Shown here in pieces: positions 1 to 5,416 of a DNA stretch of 5,438 nt (within the stretch, counting starts at the first letter, position 1; the number at the start of each line of letters is the position of its first letter). The DNA comes from Methanobacteriota archaeon. GTDB lineage: Archaea; Halobacteriota; Bog-38; Methanoflorentales; Methanoflorentaceae. The DNA is taken from NCBI GenBank assembly GCA_003170935.1, contig PMYA01000115.1:1-5438 (forward strand), written 5' to 3'. A program made the position numbers and the translations under genes. Below the pieces are notes generated by a model, which searched no databases, was not told the origin of the DNA, and saw only the letters and a program-made list of their open reading frames with translations.

Positions 1-40
1 GTTCTAGAGAGTTATAGATACGCAACGGCCGCCAATCACT

Positions 41-54
41 CAAAAGTTTTATAT
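41..54 (+). promoter_or_regulatory. Archaeal promoter (BRE/TATA) of mfnB
   Basis: CAAAAG followed by TTTTATAT reads as a purine-rich BRE next to a TATA box. The TATA 3' end (54) lies 28 nt before the ATG at 82. Archaeal transcription usually starts about 25 nt after the TATA centre, so the transcript should begin at or within a few bases of the start codon. No Shine-Dalgarno is visible, so I infer a leaderless mRNA. The call rests on consensus and spacing only. Confidence 0.6.
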
Positions 55-81
55 GTTTCCAATCTTATCTCGCCTTTGCAT

Positions 82-795
82 ATGAAGGTATTAATAAGTC
101 CCAAAGACGAATTTGAGGCAAAAGCAGCAGTTAATGGGGGCGCAGATATTATAGACGTTAAAAACCCCGATGAAGGATCACTCGGCGCTAACTTTCCGTG
201 GGTAATACGACGGGTTCGGAACCTTGTACCTTACTCCATAGAGGTGAGCGCGACGATCGGTGATTTTCCGCATCTCCCTGGCTCCGCCTCATTAGCTGCA
301 CTAGGCGCAGCTGTGTCTGGGGCTAATTACGTCAAAGTAGGACTCAAAGGGTCAAAAACGCGAGACGAGGCGATTTTTTTAATGCAGCATGTAACGAGAG
401 CGGTGAAGGAATACAACATTAAAGCCAAAGTCGTTCTCGCAGGGTACGCAGACTATCACAGAGCAAAGACTCTCGATCCCTTTCTGCTGCCTGAAGTTGC
501 CGGTAGTGCTGGCTGTGACGTCGTGATGGTCGATACGTTCATTAAGGACGGAAAAAGGCTGTTTGATTTCATGGACGAAGCTTCCTGTAAGCGTTTTATC
601 GATAAAGGGCACGGAAAAGACTTGGAAGTTGCCCTTGCAGGATCCATCAAACTGCAAGATATCCCCATATTAAAACGCACAGGTGCTGACATCATTGGAA
701 TTAGAGGCGCAGCTTGTTCACACAGCGACCGTTTAGCTGGAACGATACAGGCCGAAAACGTCAGGGCGCTAATGGACCTCGCAAAACAATCATGA
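82..795 (+). CDS. mfnB: MfnB, (5-formylfuran-3-yl)methyl phosphate synthase
   Basis: MfnB (formerly DUF556) makes the furan precursor of methanofuran from two molecules of glyceraldehyde 3-phosphate by Schiff-base (aldolase-like TIM barrel) chemistry in the cytosol. Starting at ATG 82 the protein has 237 residues, close to the family's usual length of about 235. The N-terminus (MKVLISPKD) matches how family members begin, and the family block GGADIIDVKNP followed by GSLGANFPW is intact. With this start Asp25, Lys27, Lys85, Asp151 and Lys155 fall on the same numbers as the catalytic residues I recall for the Methanocaldococcus jannaschii enzyme (Lys27 forms the Schiff base, Lys85 is the base). 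That favours ATG 82 over the in-frame TTG at 76. The frame is open to the left edge, but the upstream TATA box and family length argue against a longer protein. Methanofuran is the first C1 carrier in methanogenesis from CO2. The DUF169 gene follows after 76 bp. Identification is very secure. Confidence 0.96.
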   Translation: MKVLISPKDEFEAKAAVNGGADIIDVKNPDEGSLGANFPWVIRRVRNLVPYSIEVSATIGDFPHLPGSASLAALGAAVSGANYVKVGLKGSKTRDEAIFLMQHVTRAVKEYNIKAKVVLAGYADYHRAKTLDPFLLPEVAGSAGCDVVMVDTFIKDGKRLFDFMDEASCKRFIDKGHGKDLEVALAGSIKLQDIPILKRTGADIIGIRGAACSHSDRLAGTIQAENVRALMDLAKQS

Positions 796-796
796 G

Positions 797-808
797 TGTC
801 TTCGGACA
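797..808 (+). other. Small UUCG-tetraloop hairpin just after mfnB stop
   Basis: TGTC-TTCG-GACA begins one base after the TGA stop (793-795). It gives a 4 bp stem closed by a C(UUCG)G tetraloop, an unusually stable loop type. The stem is too short and has no following U-tract, so I do not call it a terminator. It could protect the 3' end or be chance. Confidence 0.25.
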
Positions 809-871
809 AACCTAACTGCCACCTGATGTCGCTTAGCAAACTATTACTTTTCACGCTGCCATGTTTATAAT

Positions 872-1543
872 ATGAGTGTAAACTACGCAGCTCTGTCAGA
901 CAAGCTCACGAGTGTTTTAGGTCTAAAAGGCTCACCCGTGGCAGTCAAACTTATTCGAACAGAATCAAGCCTTCCAAAAGGGCTTGTTCATACAAACGAG
1001 GTTCTGCGCCATTGCGAAATGGTTCAGAAGGCGCGACGCGGTTCTAAATTCTACGCAACAGTCGAGCAGCACGCGTGCAAGGGCGGCGCTGGAATGCTCG
1101 GAGTAATCGATATACCAGAGAACATCAAATCCGGCGAATTTTACTACAAACTAGGAAGATTCTCTTCAGTTGAACACGCAGCAGAGACCATGCAAGGTAT
1201 TCCCCACGTCGATTTCAAGACCTATGCGACCGCTTACTCGCCACTTGCCGAGACCCCTTTTGACCCAGACGTGGTCGTACTTGTTGTTAATCCCCATCAA
1301 GCGATGATGATCGCGCAAGCTAACGTTTACGAACTACATTCGAGGAATATTGCTGATTTCTCAGGAATTCAATCGATATGTGGAGATGCCGTCGCTGCGC
1401 CCCTTATGAGGGATACCGTAAACTTCACGCTCGGCTGCTCGGGTTCTCGCAAATACGCAAAGGTGAGCGAAGATGAACTTATAGTTGGCATCCCTATGAA
1501 GATGCTCCCAAAATTAGCTGATGCTATCAAAAAACTTGCCTAA
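872..1543 (+). CDS. DUF169 family protein, function unknown
   Basis: This 223-residue protein belongs by overall pattern to DUF169 (COG2043-like), common in methanogens and some anaerobic bacteria and with no established function that I know of. Family-like features are the N-terminal LGLKGSPVAVKL (about 16-27), an LRHC segment with Cys48, HACKGG with Cys69, SICGD with Cys170, and LGCSGSR with Cys189. The four cysteines are spread over both halves, which would allow a metal or Fe-S site, but that is inference. There is no signal peptide or membrane segment, so it is probably cytosolic. ATG 872 is chosen because the next in-frame GTG (938) would remove the family-typical N-terminus. No Shine-Dalgarno precedes it. 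It lies 76 bp after mfnB on the same strand and may share its transcript, and it is convergent with the PfpI-like gene. Family call is firm; role is unknown. Confidence 0.88.
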   Translation: MSVNYAALSDKLTSVLGLKGSPVAVKLIRTESSLPKGLVHTNEVLRHCEMVQKARRGSKFYATVEQHACKGGAGMLGVIDIPENIKSGEFYYKLGRFSSVEHAAETMQGIPHVDFKTYATAYSPLAETPFDPDVVVLVVNPHQAMMIAQANVYELHSRNIADFSGIQSICGDAVAAPLMRDTVNFTLGCSGSRKYAKVSEDELIVGIPMKMLPKLADAIKKLA

Positions 1544-1594
1544 CCAGCGTATTCGAGCTCAATCGCGCGAAGGGGGATGAACTGTACCGTTAAA

Positions 1595-1606
1595 TTTAAA
1601 AAGAAC
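1595..1606 (-). terminator. Possible T-tract terminator for the PfpI-like gene
   Basis: Read on the minus strand, TTCTTTTTAAATTT lies about 25-35 nt past the PfpI-like stop, in the 87 bp convergent gap. Archaeal RNA polymerase can terminate at short U-tracts without a hairpin, so this is a plausible end for the minus-strand transcript. No comparable T-run ends the plus-strand DUF169 transcript. It is a weak call based on composition alone. Confidence 0.25.
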
Positions 1607-1630
1607 AATTCGTCCACGCTATGTGCAAAG

Positions 1631-2182
1631 TTATGGACCGAATAGCTCACAGCAAGCGAGCTCCCTAATAAATACCGTGTTAAACTCTGCTAAAGTATGA
1701 GGATCGGTAGCAGTGGTTATATTCCCATCTCTCTCCACGGATCCCCCTGAATAGTTAGCGCCCGCCTCTAGCAATTCTCGTCCAACGCTGGGGTGCGACG
1801 TCATCGTCTTATTCTTGACGATTCCAGCTGATATCAACACCTGTGGGCCGTGACAAACCGCGCCTATCTGTAATCCTCGCTTGTAGGCTTCGTTAACAAC
1901 TTTTTTAACGTCCGGATCGTCCCTAATTTTTGACGGTGCTTTTCCGCCTGGTATATAGAGTCCGGTAAAACTTTGAGCGTTAACGTCGCGCACAAGCTCA
2001 TCGGGAATTACCGCCTCGTCGCCGTGCAGCCCTTTGAGCACATCTTTCACTATGCTCGCAACGGTTATTTCAGCGCCTTCGAGCAACAGCGCGCCTGCGA
2101 CATCTCGAAACTCAGAGTCATCAAATTCTGACGCCAACAATATGAGAACACGTTTGCCTTCTAATCTCTTGATAATTGCCAT
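1631..2182 (-). CDS. DJ-1/PfpI family protein (class I glutamine amidotransferase-like)
   Basis: The protein has 183 residues, within the 165-190 range of PfpI-type proteins. It shows the nucleophile elbow AVCHGP with Cys110-His111, the LYIPGGKAP loop at about 75-83, the family segment VLISAGIV at 115-122, and acidic residues Asp21/Asp22/Glu24 near the position of the Cys-activating Glu of PfpI and DJ-1. The glutamate that follows the GG-x-A-P loop in Pyrococcus PfpI and completes its proposed triad is Ser84 here. Two adjacent cysteines (177-178) lie near the C-terminus. Family members have been reported as proteases, as deglycases (disputed) or as stress chaperones, so no substrate is assigned. 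On the coding strand AGGT precedes the ATG by 4 nt, overlapping a palindrome. It is divergent from moaC and convergent with DUF169, apparently a single-gene unit. Family call is secure; activity is open. Confidence 0.9.
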   Translation of the reverse strand: MAIIKRLEGKRVLILLASEFDDSEFRDVAGALLLEGAEITVASIVKDVLKGLHGDEAVIPDELVRDVNAQSFTGLYIPGGKAPSKIRDDPDVKKVVNEAYKRGLQIGAVCHGPQVLISAGIVKNKTMTSHPSVGRELLEAGANYSGGSVERDGNITTATDPHTLAEFNTVFIRELACCELFGP

Positions 2183-2188
2183 AGAAAC

Positions 2189-2201
2189 CTGTTACTAACA
2201 G
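2189..2201. repeat. Perfect 13 bp palindrome overlapping the PfpI-like ribosome site
   Basis: CTGTTA-C-TAACAG is a perfect inverted repeat with 6 bp arms and one central base. It lies 6-18 bp before the minus-strand start and overlaps the AGGT that is the only Shine-Dalgarno candidate for that gene (2187-2190). It could be an operator for a dimeric repressor, or a short RNA hairpin of 5 bp with a 3-nt loop covering the ribosome site. Confidence 0.45.
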
Positions 2202-2390
2202 CTTACCAAAAAAACTTGTCCACGCTTTGAACACCTTCTTTCATTAAATTCGCGATTTAGCCACTAACAAAGGCTTTGATAGATGTCTGACTGATTGATG
2301 GCCGATATTTGAATCGATTAATCTTATAGTTATTCAACTCCCATTTTGTAGAATACAAGACACTTTGATTTGAAGGGCCTAATTGATGGC

Positions 2391-2402
2391 TAATTTAAAT
2401 TA
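2391..2402. repeat. Perfect 12 bp AT palindrome upstream of moaC
   Basis: TAATTTAAATTA is a perfect palindrome. It may be an operator half of a pair with the palindrome at 2410-2419 (centres 18 bp apart), or an upstream TATA-like element. AT-rich palindromes arise easily by chance, so confidence in a function is low. Confidence 0.35.
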
Positions 2403-2409
2403 CCGTTGT

Positions 2410-2419
2410 TAGTATACTA
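2410..2419. repeat. Perfect 10 bp palindrome upstream of moaC
   Basis: TAGTATACTA is a perfect palindrome centred 18 bp after the centre of the one at 2391-2402. It lies about 55 bp before the moaC TATA box, where an archaeal activator or repressor could bind. No sequence similarity to a named operator is recognised. Confidence 0.3.
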
Positions 2420-2470
2420 TCGCTCAAGTAGCTGTCAACCGACATCAGTAGAAAGTAGACATCACCCTTT

Positions 2471-2478
2471 TTTATAAC
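2471..2478 (+). promoter_or_regulatory. TATA box of moaC
   Basis: TTTATAAC, preceded by a T-run, is the best TATA match upstream of moaC. A start about 25 nt downstream (around 2500) would leave a leader of about 25 nt containing the ribosome site at 2516-2521. A small inverted repeat, AACG-A-CGTT (2476-2484), overlaps its 3' end and could be a repressor site. The upstream BRE is poor. Confidence 0.5.
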
Positions 2479-2515
2479 GACGTTGTAACCTTCGTTAGAT
2501 TTATTTCGTGATGGT

Positions 2516-2521
2516 AGGTGA
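2516..2521 (+). promoter_or_regulatory. Ribosome binding site of moaC
   Basis: AGGTGA is complementary to the archaeal 16S 3' end (anti-SD core CACCUCC) and ends 3 nt before ATG 2525. The in-frame TGA at 2519-2521 rules out an earlier start, so this site fixes the start codon. It is one of the few clear Shine-Dalgarno sites in the window. Confidence 0.65.
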
Positions 2522-2524
2522 GTC

Positions 2525-2992
2525 ATGGAGTTCACACATATAAAGAACGGGAAAGCACAGCAAGTGGATATCTCCGATAAACCGGTAGCTTCGAGACGCG
2601 CTCTGGCGGAAGGTACTATAGAGCTCAAACCAGAAACGATTAGAGCGATTAAGCAAGGTTCGATCGAAAAAGGAAACGTGATAAACACCGCGACAGTTGC
2701 AGCTGTGCTTGCAACCAAGCAGACCTCGCAAATTATTCCGTTTTGTCATCCTATCCTTTTGACGAGCATTCAGGTGAATTATTCTCTAGAAGATTCAGCT
2801 ATTAAAGCAATAGTCGAAGTTAAGTCCGAAGGGCAGACAGGAGTTGAAATGGAAGCGATCACTGGCGTAAGCGTAGCCCTGTTAACGATATGGGATATGG
2901 TTAAAAGCGTTGAAAAAGACGCAACCGGTAACTACCCGGTGACAAAGATTCAAAATATTCGCGTTTTAGAAAAGACTAAAATCGTGAAGTGA
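2525..2992 (+). CDS. moaC: MoaC, cyclic pyranopterin monophosphate synthase
   Basis: MoaC converts (8S)-3',8-cyclo-7,8-dihydroguanosine 5'-triphosphate, the MoaA product, to cyclic pyranopterin monophosphate, the first stable intermediate of molybdopterin synthesis. The protein has 155 residues against 161 in E. coli. It has the VDISDKP N-terminal block followed by Arg24-Arg25, KGNVINTA with Lys49 (E. coli Lys51), the FCHP motif with Cys74-His75 (E. coli His77), GVEMEA at 106-111, and WDMVKS with Asp124 and Lys127 (E. coli Asp128 and Lys131). All catalytic positions I can place are intact. In methanogens the cofactor serves Mo/W enzymes such as formylmethanofuran dehydrogenase and formate dehydrogenase. 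moaA and the other cofactor genes are not in the window. It has its own TATA box and ribosome site. No clear promoter or terminator separates it from shikimate kinase 130 bp downstream, so read-through is likely. Identification is very secure. Confidence 0.97.
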   Translation: MEFTHIKNGKAQQVDISDKPVASRRALAEGTIELKPETIRAIKQGSIEKGNVINTATVAAVLATKQTSQIIPFCHPILLTSIQVNYSLEDSAIKAIVEVKSEGQTGVEMEAITGVSVALLTIWDMVKSVEKDATGNYPVTKIQNIRVLEKTKIVK

Positions 2993-3012
2993 GCTGAATT
3001 GGGGGGGTCTTC

Positions 3013-3126
3013 TTGTCTCGTGTGAGAATCATATCGAAGAAGTTAGTGACACTCAATTGGACATTTGCGTTGTTGAAAAATGTCGCCAATCTGGGTAGCT
3101 TGCGCGAAATGGTGGACGTGCTATGA
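3013..3126 (+). CDS. Possible 37-residue small protein overlapping the shikimate kinase start
   Basis: A frame open from 2998 ends at TGA 3124-3126, which overlaps the shikimate kinase ATG (3123) as ATGA, the classic arrangement for coupled translation. The likely start is TTG 3013, five bases after a run of seven Gs (3001-3007); GTG 3022 is the alternative. The product has a basic N-terminus (SRVRIISKK), then a hydrophobic, probably helical segment LVTLNWTFALLKNVANLG, and ends LREMVDVL. I recognise no family. It is too short and polar for a clear membrane helix. An open frame of about 42 codons occurs by chance fairly often, so it may be spurious. It could instead be a regulatory leader peptide, a small functional protein, or the remnant of a longer gene. 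Confidence 0.35.
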   Translation: MSRVRIISKKLVTLNWTFALLKNVANLGSLREMVDVL

Positions 3127-3971
3127 TAACCGCATCAGCGCAAGGAGCAGGCACCGTCATAAATGCTATCGCAACGCTCAAAGGCTCTGCATTTGGTATA
3201 AACCTAAAGACTTATTCAGAGGTTGAGATCGTCGACAAAGGTATAAAATGCGAAATTGCTGACAACCCCACAGCAGATAGCTCGCTTATAGCTGAATGTG
3301 CGCGCTTAATGCTGGAACGATTTGCCCCAAATGTTGGTGTTCATATTACTACGAGAAGCGAGATACCAATCGCAAGCGGACTAAAAAGCAGTAGTGCAGC
3401 GGCCAATGCGACGGTGCTTGGACTCACTGAAGCGCTCGAAGTTGAAATCGAGCCTATCGAGATCGTTAAGCTAGGCGTCCTTGCTGCGAGAAGAACGGGG
3501 GTGACAATTACCGGTGCCTTCGATGATGCCTGTGCATCGTTTTTCGGAGGGCTTGTAATTACCGACAATGAGCACGACCTACTGTTGAAGCGTGTCGAAT
3601 GGAATGCCGACGCACTGATATTTTTACCGCGCGAAAAGGCTTACTCTGCGAAAGCCGACGTAGCACGAGCAAAACTTCTCGCTCCGTGGGTCGACATAGC
3701 GTTTGATCTAGCATGCAACGGAGCGTATGAAAAAGCAATGGTTTTAAACGGCCTGCTCTACTGCAATGCGTTTGGTTTTAGCACGGAACCTATGATATCC
3801 GCTTTGGCTGCCGGCGCAAAAGCTGCTACACTATCAGGAACGGGACCGTCATATATAGCGCTCGTTGACCGTGCGTCGGCACGACCCGTAAAAAGAGAGT
3901 GGACGCAGCTTGAAGGGCTCATCATTGAGACGAAAACGTCTAACAAGGGGGCAACGATAAAAGCTTTTTAA
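3123..3971 (+). CDS. aroK: Archaeal shikimate kinase (GHMP superfamily)
   Basis: It phosphorylates shikimate to shikimate 3-phosphate using ATP, the fifth step of the shikimate pathway, in the cytosol. This is the archaeal GHMP-kinase form, unrelated to bacterial P-loop AroK. The 282 residues match the usual family length. Motif 1 is the N-terminal GAGTVINAIATLKGSAFGI (8-26); the ATP-binding motif 2 is IPIASGLKSSSAAANA (81-96); TGAFDDACAS (130-139) with Asp134-Asp135 is typical of the archaeal enzyme; motif 3 is TLSGTGPSY (236-244). ATG 3123 is fixed by an in-frame TAG at 3096-3098 with no other start between. GGTG at 3111-3114, 8 nt upstream, is the probable ribosome site and lies inside the overlapping small ORF. 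Chorismate mutase follows 57 bp later; shikimate kinase and chorismate mutase are neighbours in many euryarchaea. Related homoserine kinases share the fold, but motif 1 and TGAFDD favour shikimate kinase. Confidence 0.94.
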   Translation: MITASAQGAGTVINAIATLKGSAFGINLKTYSEVEIVDKGIKCEIADNPTADSSLIAECARLMLERFAPNVGVHITTRSEIPIASGLKSSSAAANATVLGLTEALEVEIEPIEIVKLGVLAARRTGVTITGAFDDACASFFGGLVITDNEHDLLLKRVEWNADALIFLPREKAYSAKADVARAKLLAPWVDIAFDLACNGAYEKAMVLNGLLYCNAFGFSTEPMISALAAGAKAATLSGTGPSYIALVDRASARPVKREWTQLEGLIIETKTSNKGATIKAF

Positions 3972-4028
3972 AGATTCGCTTACGTGCAGGCCAACATTCT
4001 TCTAATGCGAGAGATATATTCAAGCTAG

Positions 4029-4313
4029 ATGATAGAAGAGGTGCGAAGTCAAATAGAAGCGATCGATGCGGACATCATCGCTTTAATAGCACAAAGAACA
4101 GACTTAGCTTCGCAAGTTTTGATTGCAAAAAGAGCGGACGGTTTCAAACAAATCAACGACGAAAAGCAAAACGAGCGAGTGCTCAGCAGGGCGATTGACC
4201 TAGCAACTGAACGAAATATAGACGCTGGCTCGGTGAAAGCTATTTTTGAGATCCTGATTGCGATGAATTTGGAAATGCAGCATGGCCTGAGTGGGGAAGG
4301 TAATCTGCCGTAG
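4029..4313 (+). CDS. Chorismate mutase, AroQ type, with altered active-site motif
   Basis: It is expected to rearrange chorismate to prephenate, the branch to phenylalanine and tyrosine. The 94-residue single-domain, all-helical protein matches the stand-alone AroQ class. Against the E. coli P-protein domain and the M. jannaschii enzyme (as I recall both) it keeps Arg6 (E. coli Arg11), Arg23 (Arg28), Lys34 (Lys39), Asp44 (Asp48) and Gln84 (Gln88). The D-x-x-R-E motif, however, reads INDEKQN, so Arg51 becomes Gln47 and Glu52 becomes Asn48. The alignment from IND to the Gln84 helix needs no gap. Activity may be lowered or altered. ATG 4029 starts it with no good Shine-Dalgarno; an A/T-rich GATATATT just before is too close to act as its TATA. 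It sits between shikimate kinase (57 bp) and the nuclease (39 bp), probably in one operon. Family is secure; catalytic competence is uncertain. Confidence 0.88.
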   Translation: MIEEVRSQIEAIDADIIALIAQRTDLASQVLIAKRADGFKQINDEKQNERVLSRAIDLATERNIDAGSVKAIFEILIAMNLEMQHGLSGEGNLP

Positions 4314-4352
4314 CTCAACGGTCTGTCTGAAGAGAAGAGAGCTCCCGCCAAT

Positions 4353-5327
4353 ATGATTTATCAGAATAACGGTATATCTGTGAGCTTTGACGACGGGACA
4401 AAGTTTAGACTTGATCCACGGACGTACTCGCCAAACGAAATTAATCTGGTCTCACACGGACACTCCGATCACTTGCCGACGCGCTGCAACGGCAAAAGTA
4501 TCGTGATGTCAGAAGTCACACAGGCGCTGCTAAAAATCAGAAAAAGCGCCACTGCCGACATCCTAAGTCACAGTTCCGTAACCGCACTCGATGCAGGGCA
4601 CGTTATTGGATCGCACATGTTTTTGTTAGAAGGCAATGCCACTATGCTTTACACAGGCGACTTTTGCACCAAAGAAAAGTTCTTTTCAAATGGCGCACAG
4701 CCTGTCAATGTCGATGTTTTAGTTGTCGAGTCCACATTCGGAAGCGAGCAGTATGTTTTTCCAGAGACAAAAAAAATAGGCGCGCAAATTCAAGAATGCG
4801 TCACTTCCAGTTTAGAGCACGATGAATCGGTGATCGTTCTTGCCTACCCTTTTGGAAAAGCCCAAGAGCTAACACAGCTTCTTCAAGATTTTACTCCATT
4901 TGTTGATAGCAGTATTTTCAAGATTAATGAAGAACTGAAGAATTTTGGCTATACGTTTCACCACCAGCTATTAAACGAAGAATCCGTCAAAGAATCACGA
5001 GAGCCGTTCGTGTTCATCTCGAGCGGGAACGCAAAGCAGATCGGTGGCATAAGCGAACTGCCACGTGGAATAAAGAGAACACTTGCAGTTTCGGGGTGGG
5101 CGATTAATCGAGGTTTCAAATATTACCGAGGTGTAGACTATGCATTTGCATTGTCAGACCATGCTGATTATCAAGACCTTATGACCTTTATTGACCGTTG
5201 CAACCCAGAGCTGGTCTATACGTGTCATGGAAATGCAAAGAGATTTGCGGGTCTTGTTCGCGATCGCCTCGGTATTGAAGCAATTCCGCTCGAAAAGGGA
5301 CAACACTTTTTATCTAACTACGCTTAA
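4353..5327 (+). CDS. Metallo-beta-lactamase/beta-CASP nuclease, YSH1-like (COG1236)
   Basis: This 324-residue protein has the full set of beta-CASP nuclease motifs: HGHSDH at 35-40 (two-metal site), GHVIGSH with His83, YTGDF with Asp103, VVESTFG with Glu126 (motif A), SDHADY with His270 (motif B) and CHGNAKRFA with His292 (motif C). About 140 residues between motifs A and B form a compact beta-CASP insert with the GKAQEL and SGNA segments. Archaeal relatives are usually annotated as mRNA 3'-end processing factor or exonuclease. This one lacks the N-terminal KH domains of aCPSF1 and is shorter than aCPSF2 or RNase J-type proteins. Its size also fits the bacterial ligase-associated DNA exonuclease group, so RNA versus DNA as substrate is open. 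There is no membrane or export signal. It begins 39 bp after chorismate mutase with a weak purine-rich GAGAAGAGAG about 10 nt before ATG 4353, so co-transcription is likely. Confidence 0.9.
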   Translation: MIYQNNGISVSFDDGTKFRLDPRTYSPNEINLVSHGHSDHLPTRCNGKSIVMSEVTQALLKIRKSATADILSHSSVTALDAGHVIGSHMFLLEGNATMLYTGDFCTKEKFFSNGAQPVNVDVLVVESTFGSEQYVFPETKKIGAQIQECVTSSLEHDESVIVLAYPFGKAQELTQLLQDFTPFVDSSIFKINEELKNFGYTFHHQLLNEESVKESREPFVFISSGNAKQIGGISELPRGIKRTLAVSGWAINRGFKYYRGVDYAFALSDHADYQDLMTFIDRCNPELVYTCHGNAKRFAGLVRDRLGIEAIPLEKGQHFLSNYA

Positions 5328-5384
5328 AGACCTCAGAAAACAAAACCGCGGCCAGGAAATGGATACTAAAAAGCATATCTAACG

Positions 5385-5395
5385 AATATATATAA
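5385..5395 (+). promoter_or_regulatory. TATA box of the gene entering the right edge
   Basis: AATATATATAA is the strongest TATA-like stretch in the window, preceded by AACG. Transcription would begin around 5413-5418, just before the ATG at 5428. It indicates that the next gene starts a new transcription unit rather than continuing the aromatic cluster. Confidence 0.55.
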
Positions 5396-5416
5396 CAAAG
5401 ACGTCAATTTACATGT

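Larger units (their letters stand above)
2183..2524. other. Divergent intergenic region between the PfpI-like gene and moaC
   Basis: This 342 bp stretch has no convincing gene: plus-strand ATGs open only frames of a few codons, and the longer minus-strand frames entering it are shadows of moaC. No tRNA or structured RNA is apparent. It is A/T-rich and holds the moaC TATA box (about 2471-2478), a possible minus-strand TATA-like AATTTAATG (2242-2250) some 60 nt before the PfpI-like start, and three perfect palindromes listed separately. A reasonable reading is a two-way regulatory region. Confidence 0.6.

Noticed and set aside
864..871. TTTATAAT directly before the DUF169 start codon, resembling a TATA box
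   Set aside because: A TATA box here would start transcription about 20 nt inside the gene, and no in-frame downstream start preserves the family N-terminus. Co-transcription with mfnB, or a weak element near 841-850, is more likely.
861..875. Four-codon ORF (ATG to TGA) overlapping the DUF169 start as ATGA
   Set aside because: Too short to carry information and has no ribosome site; expected by chance in A/T-rich DNA.
1612..2226. Direct repeat GTCCACGCT at 1612-1620 and 2218-2226 flanking the PfpI-like gene
   Set aside because: A 9-base match is expected many times by chance within 5.4 kb, and there is no transposase, inverted repeat or other sign of insertion.
2395..2749. Minus-strand open frames across the start of moaC
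   Set aside because: They are antisense to a gene with intact catalytic motifs, resemble no family, and lack initiation signals.
3001..3007. Run of seven Gs after moaC as a structural signal
   Set aside because: No further G-runs nearby to form a G-quadruplex and no hairpin partner; noted only as a possible ribosome-site context for the small ORF, or a homopolymer that could hide a sequencing error.
5191..5382. Plus-strand frame of 63 codons overlapping the end of the nuclease gene
   Set aside because: Most of it lies in a second frame of the conserved motif B-C region of the nuclease. Its remaining tail is low in recognisable protein character.
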